In this document: positions 22,442 to 34,529 of the stretch, piece by piece | Numbering within the stretch: the stretch's first letter is position 1 | Layout of the letters: the number at the start of each line of letters is the position of its first letter | Origin: Micromussa lordhowensis | Lineage: Eukaryota; Cnidaria; Anthozoa; Scleractinia; Lobophylliidae | NCBI GenBank assembly: GCA_964020085.1 | Contig: OZ026599.1 | Coordinates: forward strand, 25,421,734 to 25,485,733 | Direction: 5' to 3' | DNA: 64,000 nucleotides | The notes under the pieces: generated by a model | What the model saw: only the letters and a program-made list of their open reading frames with translations | The model's database searches: none | What the model was told of the DNA's origin: nothing | Program-made: the position numbers and the translations under genes

Positions 22442-25400
22442 TTTTAGTTGAACCGATAAATATAACTTTTTAATCTTCTCTTACGAATTCATGGTCCGCG
22501 TTTTCAGATATTTTCCTGTTCTCTCGCTGAAACACTCAAACTTCAAAGTTTGCTTCGGCACACCTTCCTATACACCTACCTACGTACGTTGTAAGTCAAG
22601 TGGGGCGCACCATCACAGGCATCTGGCCCATAGCCATGTTCCCTCCCCATTTGCTTTTTAAAATAGCCTACCGTGGCCGTGCCAGAGGGTTTTTCTTTTT
22701 CTTTCTTGAACAGGGGCGATGAACCCGCGTTAAGTGTCAAACGCGGCGAGCGGAGACACGAAACATCAGGTTGTTTTATAACTCGCATTCACTGTGGCTC
22801 GGTATCGGGAATGCCGCTCACAGATCACGCGCGCAGCCCCACTCCCCCCTGCAAAAAAAAACACTGTCTGGGTCCCAGGATAGGCTGTGCCTGGTCCAGG
22901 TTCCAGTGGACTACAGTGATTGCTTTTCTGTGGCTAAAATTTGAATAAAGTCGGAGAACTCTGTTCTATCAGAGGAGTTTGGTGTAAATACCGAAGAGGA
23001 ACGAAACGCACTTCGCAGACTTCGGTTACTCAGTGATTCACCAACTGAGAAAGTTTATTGAGACCAACGTCGTATGTGATTGAATCCCAGAAAAAAAAAA
23101 ATTGCTGAAATCACTTTAGACTCTAACGCAAACCAATGCCTACTCTTATGTCGTAGTGTAGAATACTTTCGGAACACTTTGCTCGTCGAACACTGAGATT
23201 TGTGCGGCTTCGATTACATTTCCCCTGCCCTTCCCCCTCGGAGATGTAATTTACGTGTATGACGCCTATTTGTATGTGTGACGCCTTCGTGGCGTGTCTT
23301 GAGGAGATGGATAAGTTAGATACCGGGGAATGTCGTGTGACAATTGAAGTGTTTCAGTTGTTTACACTGCGTTTATTTTTGAACGTATCACGTGATGTGC
23401 TGATGGTGAGCTGGCTGAGGTGACCTTTTTTGTCCAATGAAAATTCTGCACGATGTTGTTGTTGATACTGTTTGTTTTTTTCTGTAGAGCTGATAAAACA
23501 ACAAAGGTTTATTTTACGTTCAGGGCCGGCTTTGTTTTTAGAAGGAAAACAGGATCATTGTTGCAAGAATACATGATCCCTACACGGTCCGCTATTTTTA
23601 AGACTTCGCGAAATTTTTGCCTTGCATTTGCAAGTGCAGTAAGGAAAGGGTAGACTTCTTTTCTACTTTCACTCGGCTTCAGATATTATTGCCGGAACAC
23701 TTTGTGGGATTTGAACTATTTTGGTCTAAAATGTGGCATAGATTTCGTCTTTTTGTTCTACGAGAAATAGGCCCAGGGGGGGGGGGGGGGGGGAGCCTCG
23801 CACGACAAGGTCGGGATGCTCGCCGGAAAATTTGAATTAAACGCCGAAAGGAGACCAATCCTGGGCATGGCTCGAGCTTAAGTTGACCCCGAAAAGATAC
23901 CACCCTGAAAGCGGAATAGACTCGATTACCAGCCGCTGTTCTGAAAAAGAGCTCGCGCTTGTAGATAGGACTTGAGAGACCGACAGAAATCGAGCCTAAA
24001 CGATACTTCGACACCGCTAGTGAGAGCAGAATCATTGATTTATACCCCTAAGCGAGACTACGAGCATCCCGAATCTTTTAATATGGGAGTCCCCCCCGGG
24101 AAATAGGATATATCAATTCAGCGCGACCCCGAAAAGAAAACTTGGAACGAAGAAATGATCACTTGTGCACGGGCTGTCGCCTATATTACGTGACTTTTCT
24201 AAATGGTAAACCATGGACAGTGTAATGATTGCTAATTGTTTAATGCTCGGATATATTATCTGCATAAGCTACTCTAAAATCCGAAGGTAAATAAAGTAAT
24301 GTATGTAAGCAGTCGTTTTAGTGTTCTGTTACATAAAGCGCTTATCTTCGTCTGGATGGCACTTATCACTTGCAGTATCGGCAATTAGCATTTATCCGAG
24401 CATTTAAGAGATTAGCTTGTTCCAGGAGTTCAGTGCAGATAGTTGGGCCGTAACGCGAGAAAACGGCATGCAAGCGAAATAGAAAGAGGGGCTTGGTACG
24501 CATGGTACAAAGAGCAATCTTCGTCCCATTTTTGCGTGCGTCATTTTTCGCGGTGTACCCCAACTAACTGATTTGAGCGACTAGAAGAGGCTAGTAACAG
24601 ATACAATTGCAATATACACTTTTTTTCAGACAAACTAATCACTCGTTACTCATTGTTACGTAAGTCCATTACGATTCCAGGTTCTTCCTAATTTTAAAAT
24701 TTGAGTTAAACCAACCCAAGAGAAGGCCAATCTGGGAGTGGCTGATGGTTCATTTGGTCCTTCTAAAACATGCAAATAAGAGCTGTTATGATGGATCACT
24801 GTGTGTCGATCAGAATCATCAACATAGTATTTTGTCAATTGCATCTACGCTTAGGGGAATAAAACAAGAGGTATTTATTATTCATCCCTCATCCTCGATT
24901 TGATTTCTTTCGTTTTATTTCCCCGAGCCTCGGAGCCAAGTTAGAATGTCTATCGATTCAATATCATCATTCTATTTGCTGCGTGCGACAATTTCAAAGT
25001 GAACGCTTTTTGCGCCTGAACGGCGTGGTGTTGTACCGTGTGTCTTGACAGTGTGTGGGCCTCAGTTTAGTTTGCCTCACAGCAGACAATCCCGAACTGA
25101 CAGTCAGTCTGATTTTAAAAAGAACTGGAGTGGTTAGACAAAAACAGAAGATTGATGCGTGAGTTGTAAAATACGAAGATATGCTTTAAAAGAGTCACGA
25201 ATAAAAGGAAAAAAATGAAATATAGATAGAAGGGTCATAAATGTGTTAAACACAAGCGTTTCGTGCTCAACGAAATGTCCTGCACCGTTCGACGCACAAT
25301 TCCAGACGTAGACTGACTTGCAAGACAAAACACAGGAAAAAGGCGATGTAAACTTTGATCGGTGCTCCCACTGGTGAAGGGAGGCCTTGGTTCATCCTGA

Positions 25401-26756
25401 CCTAAGTGTACAATGTGTAGTGCAGCAGTCAGTGCCATTTACAAGGATCACCTATTTTTAGCGTGTCCTTGACCCGGGGGAGGTAGTACGTTAATTTTCG
25501 CCGCTGCCCTCTCAGAGCCCCTACCCTATTATAGAGTATTCTGTGGCCAGTTATAGACTCCATCGTAGTCACTTTTGGGCAAATGCGTAATTTTCGCGAT
25601 CCCAACTCAGTCACTTTCTATTTATGTATGTACCCTATATTGAATAAAGAACACTTTACTTTTCTGGTACGTTTGCTAACCGTAAATATGAAGAACTCAG
25701 TGTCTTAGCCCAAAAATCAGAAAATGTGCGACCCCATTCTAGTCACTCTATTGAAAATGCGACCCCATGATAGTCAATCCAGTCGTGAAAATGCAATACT
25801 ATCCAGCGGCACATCCCCGTTAGCCTCTAATAACGAAGTACCCCCCCCCCCCCCTCATGGGGTCTTTTATCTCTTCCGCCATGATTGTTGCTGCCGGCTC
25901 GCCTTGAGCACTGCTCACAGGTCGAGAGAGTTGTATCGCCATAAGGCATCTCTTGATACTCGAAGTTGGGAAAAAGTTAGGAATGTAGAACGTGTGAAAA
26001 AATGGCGAAGTTTACAACAGATAAGGAAGTCGAGTGGACTGAAGCCAGGGATTATTGCAACAAGAATTTGTTCCGATGCTGCGAGAAAAGGTCACCTATA
26101 CCTGCAGAGTTGGAATTCGTCCATGTAATCTAAAGTCTGATATCAATATTATCAATAAAACTGCTCGGATTGTTCACAGGCAAGAAAAGGAACACGGGGA
26201 CCGAAAAATTCCAACTTTATGATAAGAATATTGTACGATAAAATCGGTTTCTCTCCTGTAATTTGGAAAATAGACTTAGAATAGTAAAAAAAACTTGCGA
26301 TCTATTTAATATATTCAACGATTACCAGTTAGGAACACCAGTCTCAGGAATTATGAGTTCTCCATTCCGTACAAATAGGTCAAAAAAACAATTTCTCTAG
26401 TGGTGATAAAATGCCAACTTTTCTCTACTCTTCTAAGTAACTGATCATCTCATTGATCTAGATGGAAATTCTTCCAAGATGAGTTCGAGAAACGCTACAG
26501 AGACAGTAACAGAAATTTGTATGCTTATCGTGGCATCAATCCCATGAGAAGATAGATCTACATTCTCATTTTATATATGAACACAGAAACGTTACTCTGT
26601 CCCAGTCCCCCTCATTTTTCGTGGCGTAGCTAACGAGAGATGATACTGCACTCAGGGCTACTGGTCGCTCAAGAATTGAGAACGTGTTTTGTTCATAATA
26701 GCTGTGTTATGCAAATGAATTTATGAAATATTATATATTTGAACTGCGGAGAAAGA
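22442..26756. other. Intergenic, repeats and homopolymers only
   Basis: Contains a run of about 23 G near 23769-23793, a C run of about 14 near 25841, and repeated phrases such as gcgaccccat...tagtcac (25720-25800) that look like old repeat fragments. No gene with recognisable domains. Confidence 0.5.
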
Positions 26757-26865
26757 TATGAAGACATGAATGATCGTCGCAGTTATATACACAACTTAAG
26801 CAGCTTTAATTTCGCAGCTGCTTAAGTTGTGTATATAACTGCGATGGTCAGTGGTGTCTTCATAT
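26757..26865. repeat. Hairpin repeat, 50-bp arms
   Basis: Arm atatgaagacatgaatgatc... (26757-26806) and its inverted partner (26816-26865) share gcagttatatacacaactta. The same sequence family forms the larger hairpin and SINE tail at 30.9-31.3 kb. Confidence 0.7.
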
Positions 26866-26909
26866 AACTGTGTTATGTTATTTTCAACAAAATGGAAATA
26901 AAACAAATT

Positions 26910-27306
26910 GCTTGCCTCATGGTTAGTGCGTTCGACTCCGGAGCGAGCGCTCCGGGTTCGGGCCCTGGCCGGGGACATTGTGTTGTGTTCTTGGGCAAGA
27001 CACTTCACTCTCACGGTGCCTCTCTCCACCAAGGTGTATAAATGGGTACCGGCGAATTTAAGGCTGTGGGTAACCCTGCGATGGACTGGCATCCCATCTA
27101 GGGGGGAGTAGAAATATTTCTAGTCGCTTCATGCTACTGAAATTGGGATAAGCTCCGGCCTAATTAGCCTGCGTGGCAGGCGTCGAAGGGGAGGGAGAAG
27201 GGAAAAAAAACGAGCGCGCGAAGAGGGTGTACGGCCTGCCACGCAGGCTACGGCCTGATGAGCCACTCATAGTGGCTCGTATGCAGACTTTACCTTTTTA
27301 CCTTTA
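26910..27306 (+). mobile_element. tRNA-derived SINE interrupted by a MITE
   Basis: The tRNA-like head has an A-box-like TGGTTAGTGCG (about 26919-26930) and a B-box-like GGTTCGGGCCC (about 26954-26964). A body follows with ttgggcaagacacttcac and ggtgtataaatgggtacc, phrases typical of widespread invertebrate SINEs. The 3' end repeats tttacctttttacctttacc. A nested 86-bp TIR element at 27165-27250 splits the copy. Confidence 0.65.
27165..27250. mobile_element. 86-bp MITE nested in SINE
   Basis: Perfect 17-bp inverted repeats TAGCCTGCGTGGCAGGC / GCCTGCCACGCAGGCTA. The flanking CGGCCTAAT (27156-27164) and CGGCCTGAT (27251-27259) are a 9-bp target duplication with one mismatch. Removing the element leaves a continuous SINE 3' end. 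Confidence 0.75.
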
Positions 27307-27309
27307 CCA

Positions 27310-29040
27310 TAACAGTGAAAATTCAGGGAATTTTTCCCTTTAGTGGTGAAGATTCTTCTACCTACACTTAGCACTTTCAAGTTATGAGCACTGTTAAGTT
27401 TTAAGACATTTAAAAATGTCAAAGGCAAGCAACTCGCGCGCGCGATTTTAATACGCGTGGCTGAATCAGAAGTAGTTCGTGATTGCCACGCGTGCTTCCT
27501 AGAACTCCCCGAGAAAACTGCGTGCCCATTACGTGCAGCTTGGGGTCAAGCATGATATTTCCTGCTGAATTGGGTTGAATTGGATTATTTACCTAGGGCA
27601 TTTCCGGTTAGTGACAGGAAGTCCCCCCTCAGCTCGTTGATGGGGTCGAAATTCAATGTTGCCTTGGAGAAGTGTTGATAGTCCTCGAAGTTTAAACAAA
27701 AATCAGCTTAACACGTTTATTCTATTACCACTTTACTCGGAAAGGTTCTTGGAATTGTGACAAGCCACGTTGAGTTCTAAGAACATTTGTTGTACAAATC
27801 GAAATCCAGCCGGTTAAAACTGTTCCTTTTGTTGCCTAAAGGGGCGGTTTTGAGCCCAACATGAAGGTACCGACGGTTTATTTTAGGCTAAAATTAACCT
27901 AGGTGGTAAATTGATCTTAGAGTATTTAACCGCGAATTAGTTTTCATATCATGCTTCAGGGTATGGGGCTCAGCATTCTAGGCTATTTTAGGCAATAAAG
28001 CACAAGGCGGTCTTTAGAACATGGAGGAGAAGTTTAAAAATACTGCTCTTTGTAAGGTTGGAATAACAGACGATGTACAGTCACTGCAGGGCGAACACCT
28101 CTCGCTACATGACATGGTCTAAACCGCTCACAAATGTGACTTCAACTCAGCTTACTGTACTGAAAAGCCGCTAGTTCGTCTGGGACTAGAAAATTGCATT
28201 TGGAACGACTCTAAAGTAAAAATAACTTTATTCACTTCATTAAACTCTAAAACACAATGTTTAGTTCTCTAAATGTTACACAGATTTTTGAATCAAATTT
28301 CAGCTTTTGAGAGATCACGTAGCTGGCTTCATGTAAAGTAACGTGTCAAGGTATTAAGTATTCAAGCGCTTTGATGATGTTTCTCCGGATGTTTATTCTG
28401 ATAGTCTTCTGTGAACGTGAGACTCGCCAGGATTTCCCTGCTGGCATTGAGAAATACTGTGTTACCATGGCAACCATTCACTAATCTTGACCATAACTAT
28501 GAATTGACCGAGGACGAGGTGCTCCATGGCAATCACCTCCAGTTAAATAATGTTTCGTAAAAAAACGAAAAGTGATCGATATCCACCGTTATGCTGGGTT
28601 GAAATATATTTAGAGTATCGAAACACAATTGGAGACAACAGTCGTTGGAACGTTTATCAGTATTGAAACAAGCGACGCTCATGCAGATACTGTGGTATTC
28701 AAACGAGATTTACAGCGGACATAAACACAAAGTTGATTCCATAATAAAGCAGCAAGCGAAAGCAGAGCGATTTGATAAATACACGCAGCACACTTTAGTT
28801 TAATTTTGTATATTAATCACACAGCAGTTAATCACGCGGCCTCAGACAAATGAGCGTCATTATTTCATGGCAGCGATTAGCGCGAATTCCAACCAAACGA
28901 GCGAGTTGTTCGATAACAGAGCAATCACACGCCACTTTTGACTCGATGTGCATTGTCAATTTTTCAGGGCCCGTCATGCCTTTCGAACCAACATAGTATC
29001 TCTTCCTGCCTTGCGATCCCATGCCCAGGTTGGTTTGATT
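27310..29040. other. Intergenic, no gene recognised
   Basis: AT-rich sequence downstream of the TRAF gene; only short frames without recognisable features. Confidence 0.5.
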
Positions 29041-29051
29041 GCTTTCATTAT

Positions 29052-29057
29052 TTTATT
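29052..29057 (-). terminator. Candidate poly(A) signal of the TRAF gene
   Basis: AATAAA on the minus strand about 150 bases after the TRAF stop codon. It is the nearest consensus hexamer; cleavage position unknown. Confidence 0.35.
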
Positions 29058-29205
29058 GCTGGCCTCCCTGGAGGGGATAGCTAGCAGTGCACACGGCTGC
29101 ACAGTGCAGGATGTAGACGCCCTGACAGCATAGCTTGGCTTGACTGGGATGATTAGTTTCCTCACCTCAGGAGCTCCGTCTCTTTCCTAAATCCCACTGT
29201 AAATT

Positions 29206-30748
29206 TCAAATCATCACCAACCCAGCACCATCCACGACTACCTTAATAAACATAGTATCATCGCGAATATACCCTCTCGATGTTAACTGACTGTGCGAAC
29301 AGAACTTGGGACAGCCCGAAGCGATGTTCATCTCCGAGCGCGGTCGTTGGAAACTCGAACTGTTCGGATCCGGTCGGAATGATTCGGTGACGTGAGAGAC
29401 GCGCTCTTGATCCAACAGCTTCATGGTGATTTTTTGCTGAAAAGGCCACGACAACAAACCGTCATATTCTCCTCGCATTAACACTAAAAACAGAGACATA
29501 TACTTTCCTTTCGCCATCGGACCATCCCCGTTGAGATAAGCTCGCGCGCAGAGTTTGTAGCCATAGCGAGCGGTGTAAAAGGGAGGGCTGTATATGGAGA
29601 CAGTTTTTCCCTCAACAGATTCACGAAATCTTCGCTGGAAGTCGTCGATCTTCCACATAAACGTTCCGTCATAAGACGTCGTCTCTAGTATTTGAAGCTT
29701 AAGATCTTGATCAGCGAGTTGAATTTCGTGCAAACTTAAGGAATGTTCCACACGGTCGAATTGATGATGACTCGGTGAAGATGTCCGCTCTATGTCCCGC
29801 GAACGCGCACGAGGGCCCCCCGTGGCGGTGCCGAGTCTTCCTATTTCGTCTGCAAGTACCGCTATTCTTTCGTCCTGAAAATCTAAACGCTGTTTTACTT
29901 CGTCACTGGCCTGTTTGTTTTGTTTAGAATTCACGAATGTCTCGACGCTCTTTCGAAGTTCATCCATGCCCTTGCGCTGAGCTTCTACGTTCTCTTGAAC
30001 TCTTGTCAGCTTGACCTGGTGCGTGGAAAGCGTCTGTTTATTCAACGCTAGTGCTTCATTTTGCAGCGCCAACCGAGCTTCGTAGGTTTGGTTCAATTCT
30101 TCAGCAGCTTTCAACTGTAGCTGTATGCTTTTCATCTGCTCTAACACGCCCTCGATGTATTTTCCCGATAGCGTCAAATGCTCCGTGGTATGACCTCGCA
30201 GATGCTCATCTAGAGACTCCCTAGAACCTTGAAAATTACAACCCATGGAACAAAAGCTACACTTTGCCGGAGCTCGAGGACATGATTTTGAGTGCTCCAA
30301 AAGGTCTTCCCTGGGAATGTCACTCTTATCGCAACCGTGGGGACATTTGACAGGGAACTTCCCACACTCCTCCAAATGTCCCCTCATTTTAACCCCAGGG
30401 AAACCGCCCTGGCAGTAGGGGCAATCCACGACTTTGTAGAGGCAGTCATTCTCCACGTGTTTCGCTAACTGGTACCTCAAGACAACAACGTTACAGCCAA
30501 GATGATCATACAGGCACTTCACTTCCGAAAAAGAACATTCTTTATCGTGGGCTTGCAGCTGACCTAATTTTCCGCACCATGGACATCCCAGTGATTTGTT
30601 AGGACAATAACACTTGAGTGCCAGAATTTCCTTCTGAGCGCATTTATCTCTGAATATTAAACGCTTATCCAGTGGCTCGTTATCATCCGGGCATTTTGGA
30701 TTTGTTGGATCCTTTTGAAGAATCTGGTCCAAACATCGCAAACAAAAT
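29206..30748 (-). CDS. TRAF-family adaptor / E3 ligase, terminal exon (partial gene)
   Basis: Large last exon of about 514 codons. The acceptor TTGCAG lies above 30748, and the first residues FCLRCLDQ...CPDDNEPL are the C-terminal half of a RING finger. TRAF-type zinc fingers follow (Cys/His pairs such as CPWC...H...CSFSEVKC, CPYC...H...C, CSFC...C...H, residues about 45-190), then a heptad-rich coiled coil (about 195-350). A MATH/TRAF-C domain ends the protein (YDGTFMWKIDDF... to FIKVVVDGAGLVMI, about 355-511). TRAFs trimerise through the coiled coil and MATH domain, bind receptor tails and pass signals to NF-kB or JNK through RING-linked ubiquitination. The order RING, zinc fingers, coiled coil, MATH fits a TRAF3/5-like member. 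The exon with the first half of the RING must lie above 30.75 kb and was not located. The stop is TGA at 29208-29206. Confidence 0.9.
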
Positions 30749-30930
30749 CTGCAATACGAGAGATGTGTTAGTATTTACTGTGCTATTAATGAAAGACGCA
30801 AAATTATACGTACAAAATAATAATAAGAGTACCTAGAAAGCGCCTTACACTCCAAGAAACAAAACCAATCTAGGAAATCTACGAAGATATTCAGGCGTTT
30901 CGAGCATCCCCAAATCAAAGCAAAATGAGT

Positions 30931-31145
30931 GCAAATGAATATATGAAAGCTCATATATTTGAACTGCGGAGAAAGATATGAAGACATGATTGATCATCGC
31001 AGTTACACACACAACTTAAGCAGTTGTGAAATTACCCATGACCAGTTGTGAAATTACACACAGTTGAATGTAACTGCGATGATCAATCATGTCTTCATAT
31101 CTTTCTCCGCAGTTCAAATATGTGAGCTTTCACATTTTCATTTGC
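30931..31145. repeat. Long hairpin, 76-bp arms
   Basis: Arms 30931-31006 and 31070-31145 are inverted copies with a few mismatches, both containing ctgcggagaaagatatgaag or its complement. The loop holds two copies of cagttgtgaaattac. It joins directly to a tRNA-like SINE head and shares sequence with the SINE tail and the 26.76-kb hairpin. Confidence 0.75.
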
Positions 31146-31200
31146 ATTCTTCACCTTCCACGGGTATATAACGAACTCACAACGTGACCAGCTCCCAGAT

Positions 31201-31330
31201 AGCTCGATAGCTCAGTTGGTAGAGCACTGCACCGGTATCGCAGAAGTCATGGGTTTGAGTCCCGTTCAGGCTTTAATTTCACAACTGCTTAAGTTGTGTT
31301 TTGTAACTGCGATGATCAAGCATGTCTTCA
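31201..31330 (+). mobile_element. tRNA-derived SINE
   Basis: The head agctcgatagctcagttggt has a clear A box (TAGCTCAGTTGG, 31208-31219) and B box (GGTTTGAGTCC, about 31252-31262) over 72 bases. The acceptor stem does not pair and no CCA context is seen, so this is a SINE head rather than a functional tRNA gene. The tail ctgcttaagttgtg...gatgatcaagcatgtcttca matches the neighbouring hairpin arms. Confidence 0.7.
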
Positions 31331-31657
31331 CAAAATGATAGTTTTAAATATATTTAGATTCATTGTATTTTTAACCGAACTTTCTTGTGATTGTTAGCAT
31401 TTTAAGAAAATTGTGGCCAAGTGCATTTTATAACTAAGAATCGCAGGCCCCCTCCTTCCGTTCAAGATACATCTTTCGCACATCATTCCTCCGATTCTTA
31501 ACTCCTTTCAATCTGCTGCAGACGTTTAGCAGCTTCGCTATCAAGGCCAGATATTCGTGGCTGGATTTACAGACGGTTCCTTTCAGGTTCTGCGTCCCTA
31601 GAGCCGGCAGTTCCTCTTAGCCGGCGGGGCCTCGGCACGAGGAAACTCTTCTGGATA

Positions 31658-32406
31658 CATAGACCCTTTCCATAAATGGCGCCTAAATTTGAATAACAAT
31701 ACTTATACATCCTTAGCCTCACATTCATGTGAAAAATCCTTTGTCTAAAAACCTGATTACGAGGCTAAGGATGTAAATATAGATCGTTTTCACGTGACGT
31801 CATCACTTTCTAAAATCTAAAACTAAAGATGCACCAAAGTTTTCATCCTCATCAGGTATAAGAGGTGACATATTTATATCTGTTTACAACTTTACAGCTC
31901 AATAGCGTGCTTCCTTTGAAAACCAGAGCATTTTGAATTTCCGAGTTATGGAGGTGCGTGACACAAGGCTACGATCAAATTTGTTGAAAAATATATACTT
32001 ATCTCATGATTTTGAGCCCAGTTAGAAGCTAGAGCATAAGGAACAGTGCTTATGTAAATACTTGTTTTTTCATTACTGATAATCAGTCGCCTAGAAAGCC
32101 AAAGTAAGTTCCAGATGTTTACACTATTTTCCGGCCGCCATATTGGTGTACCATGGAGGTACACCAACATGGCGTTTTCATACTGGGCTCTGTAAATTTC
32201 TGCGAAACATTTCGACGAATATCTGAAGTTTGGGGAAACGCACAGGGCTAAAACTTGGAGAAGTGTCTTATTTTTTTATCTTCTATAACATCACAATTTC
32301 CTAGCTTTTTCCACTGGATAGTTTTTAATTTATTTTTTTATTGCGTGACAGTGAAAACGATCTATTGTTATTCAAATTTAGGCGCCATTTACGCAAAGGG
32401 TCTATG
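31658..32406. mobile_element. About 750-bp TIR element
   Basis: Ends 31658-31700 and 32364-32406 are 43-bp inverted repeats with two mismatches, starting CATAGACCCTTT and containing GGCGCCTAAATTTGAATAAC. The interior has no coding frame. No target duplication could be assigned with confidence. Confidence 0.6.
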
Positions 32407-32606
32407 GGCGGCTTTCCATTCGACCAAATATTCCGGTTTGAAATTCCGGGTATACAATGTGACGAATAGAACAGTATTTTCCGGTTGGTTGGACCAGCCC
32501 GTCCCAGGATATCACGTTCCAAGTTTCGCGCGAAAATACGAAACAAACAAAAAGGAAACAAACGGCGGACTCTTTGCCGTTTTGAACTCTTTTTAACTTG
32601 CTTTGG

Positions 32607-33128
32607 AATAGAAGCTTTCACGGTCGCGGAGGACATCTTGGTAGTGGGGCAAACGCGGCGAAATTTACAGTGAATGTATGGGGAAAATCGTGATTTTGAT
32701 GCTCGATAACTCGACGAAGTTTGACATTCTACTGTTTCTATGAATTACAAACTAAAAATGCTAGCTAAAAGAGGTAACCGATTAAATCTGAAGAGCATCC
32801 GTTTGCTGAGAAGCGAGAAATCGTGTTTTTAGTTTTTCATACAAATGCTTCTAAATTTTCCCGGGAATGGCGGCTCCATTTCACAGACAAATATATGAAA
32901 AATAAGATTTTAATTTGCGGCTTTCTTTGTAAGAGTACAATTCTCAAATTTGATCGGTTACCTCTTTTAGCTAGCATTTTTAGTTTGTAATTCATAGAAA
33001 CAGTAGAATGTCAAACTTCGTCGAGTTATCGAGCATCAAAATCACGATTTTCCCCATACATTCACTGTAAATTTCGCCGCGTTTGCCCCACTACCAAGAT
33101 GTCCTCCGCGACCGTGAAAGCTTCTATT
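32607..33128. repeat. Long inverted repeat, 185-bp arms
   Basis: Arms 32607-32791 and 32944-33128 are nearly identical inverted copies (for example tgctagctaaaagaggtaac and its complement) around a 152-base spacer. Transcription of either strand would give a long hairpin RNA. It is framed by diverged inverted copies of ctttccattcgaccaaa at about 32410 and 33630, so it may be the core of a larger composite element. Confidence 0.8.
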
Positions 33129-33871
33129 GCTCGACCACTCTGAAGTTGAAACAAACGATGTATTAGGTGAGGACGATATGACTTTTATCAGTGTAGCTCT
33201 TACATGCGTAGGACTGAGGGTACGATACCTCCTTATTTTCCTCACCAGTTGAGGAGACACTTTCGAATGACGAGGCAAACTCATGAGCTGTTCACTCGTG
33301 CAGTAATGGCCATATTACACACAGCTTACATATATTTTAGCGTTACTTACTTAAGCTTGTTGTGGCCATTCCACTACAATAATGTCGAGCAAGAGATTTC
33401 GTCTGTCAGATAGAAGCATGACAAGCTTGAGGCAGCCATGTTGAGTTCGAATTCCGGTCTCGGAGAAACTAGGCCCGAGTAGGAACAGAGAATTTTCCTG
33501 TTATTGTGTGATTTTCCGGAAGTTAAGGGCAACTTCGCGAGGTACACCCAAAATTTCGGAATGAAATTCCGGAAAATGTCTGTTCCATTTGCTCTCCCAG
33601 CCGGAATTTCCGGATTGTTTGGTCGAATGGAAAGCGCCCATAATTTGAGTAAAGAAAGTGAAAGTTTGAAGAGAGAAACAAATCATTGTTAATAATCTCG
33701 GTTACACGAGCGGGTGCATAAAACAAAATTGTAAGTATGTCTGACAAGTAAACTGCACTGGTCAAGCCAAGTCACTAGCGTGTGCCTGGTCAAGTAATGA
33801 AACTTGCCAGTGCGTGGCTCAACTAGGAAAACTTCCGATGGAGTTTTGGGAAATTCCGCAATACGTATGGG

Positions 33872-34009
33872 TTATTGACCAAGTGTGAGATCAAGATGGC
33901 TGGATGTTGGCCGAGTTCTTTTTTGCGTGTTTATGGACCGAGACGGAGTCGAGGTCCATAAACACGCCAATATCAAGCCATCTTGACCGAACAAGCTTGG
34001 TCAATAAAG
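33872..34009. mobile_element. Palindromic MITE-like element
   Basis: TTATTGACCAAG at the left end and CTTGGTCAATAA at the right. The palindrome continues through caagatggct/agccatcttg to a central cgtgtttatggacc/ggtccataaacacg hairpin. No coding capacity. Confidence 0.6.
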
Positions 34010-34276
34010 GATTTAGTATATGGCTTCTGGGGAAAGTTTTCTCGAGGGACAAGGTGGGTAGTCCCGAGCGGGCAAGATGGCTCCCTCTTGTCCGCTCGGG
34101 TAGCCAATCACAGCGCAGGATTTGATTCATGCTCGCGGAGCTAGCCATACAGGACGGGAACGTCAGATGACGATAACCTGGATTTCTAATTTGACCATAT
34201 TTGGGTATTTGTTCTGCGCGCGCCGTCGTCAAGTGACGTTCCCGTTCTCTTGCTAAATCAGCCTAATAAGTAGTTA

Positions 34277-34285
34277 AAGGGGGCA

Positions 34286-34322
<37 letters not shown>

Positions 34323-34513
34323 TATTACAAGATAATTTGGTTGTATCAACTGGGTTGATAATGTGAATTGTCCACCGTAAAGAGATTCGGAAGCTGACGT
34401 TTCGAGCGTTAGCCCTTCGCTCCGACGAAGGGCTAACGCTCGAAACGTCAGCTTCCGAATCTCTTTACGGTGGACAATTCACATTATCAACCCAGTTGAT
34501 ACAACCAAATTAT
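34277..34513. mobile_element. Hammerhead-like repeat, head-to-head copy with 14-bp TSD
   Basis: Flanked by CTAATAAGTAGTTA at 34263-34276 and 34514-34527. The left arm begins GGGGGCAAG and runs to the ribozyme-like domain. It then turns at about 34416-34420 into an inverted second arm ending ACCAAATTAT. The second arm lacks the distal end, so the element is asymmetric. The plus-strand domain (about 34419-34461) has GCT/AGC, CCGACGA, GGGC-TAAC-GCTC, GAAAC and GTC. Confidence 0.8.
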
Positions 34514-34529
34514 CTAATAAGTAGTTAGT

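Noticed and set aside
31201..31272. Functional tRNA gene
   Set aside because: A and B boxes are good, but the acceptor stem does not pair and the sequence runs into a repeated tail, as in SINEs.
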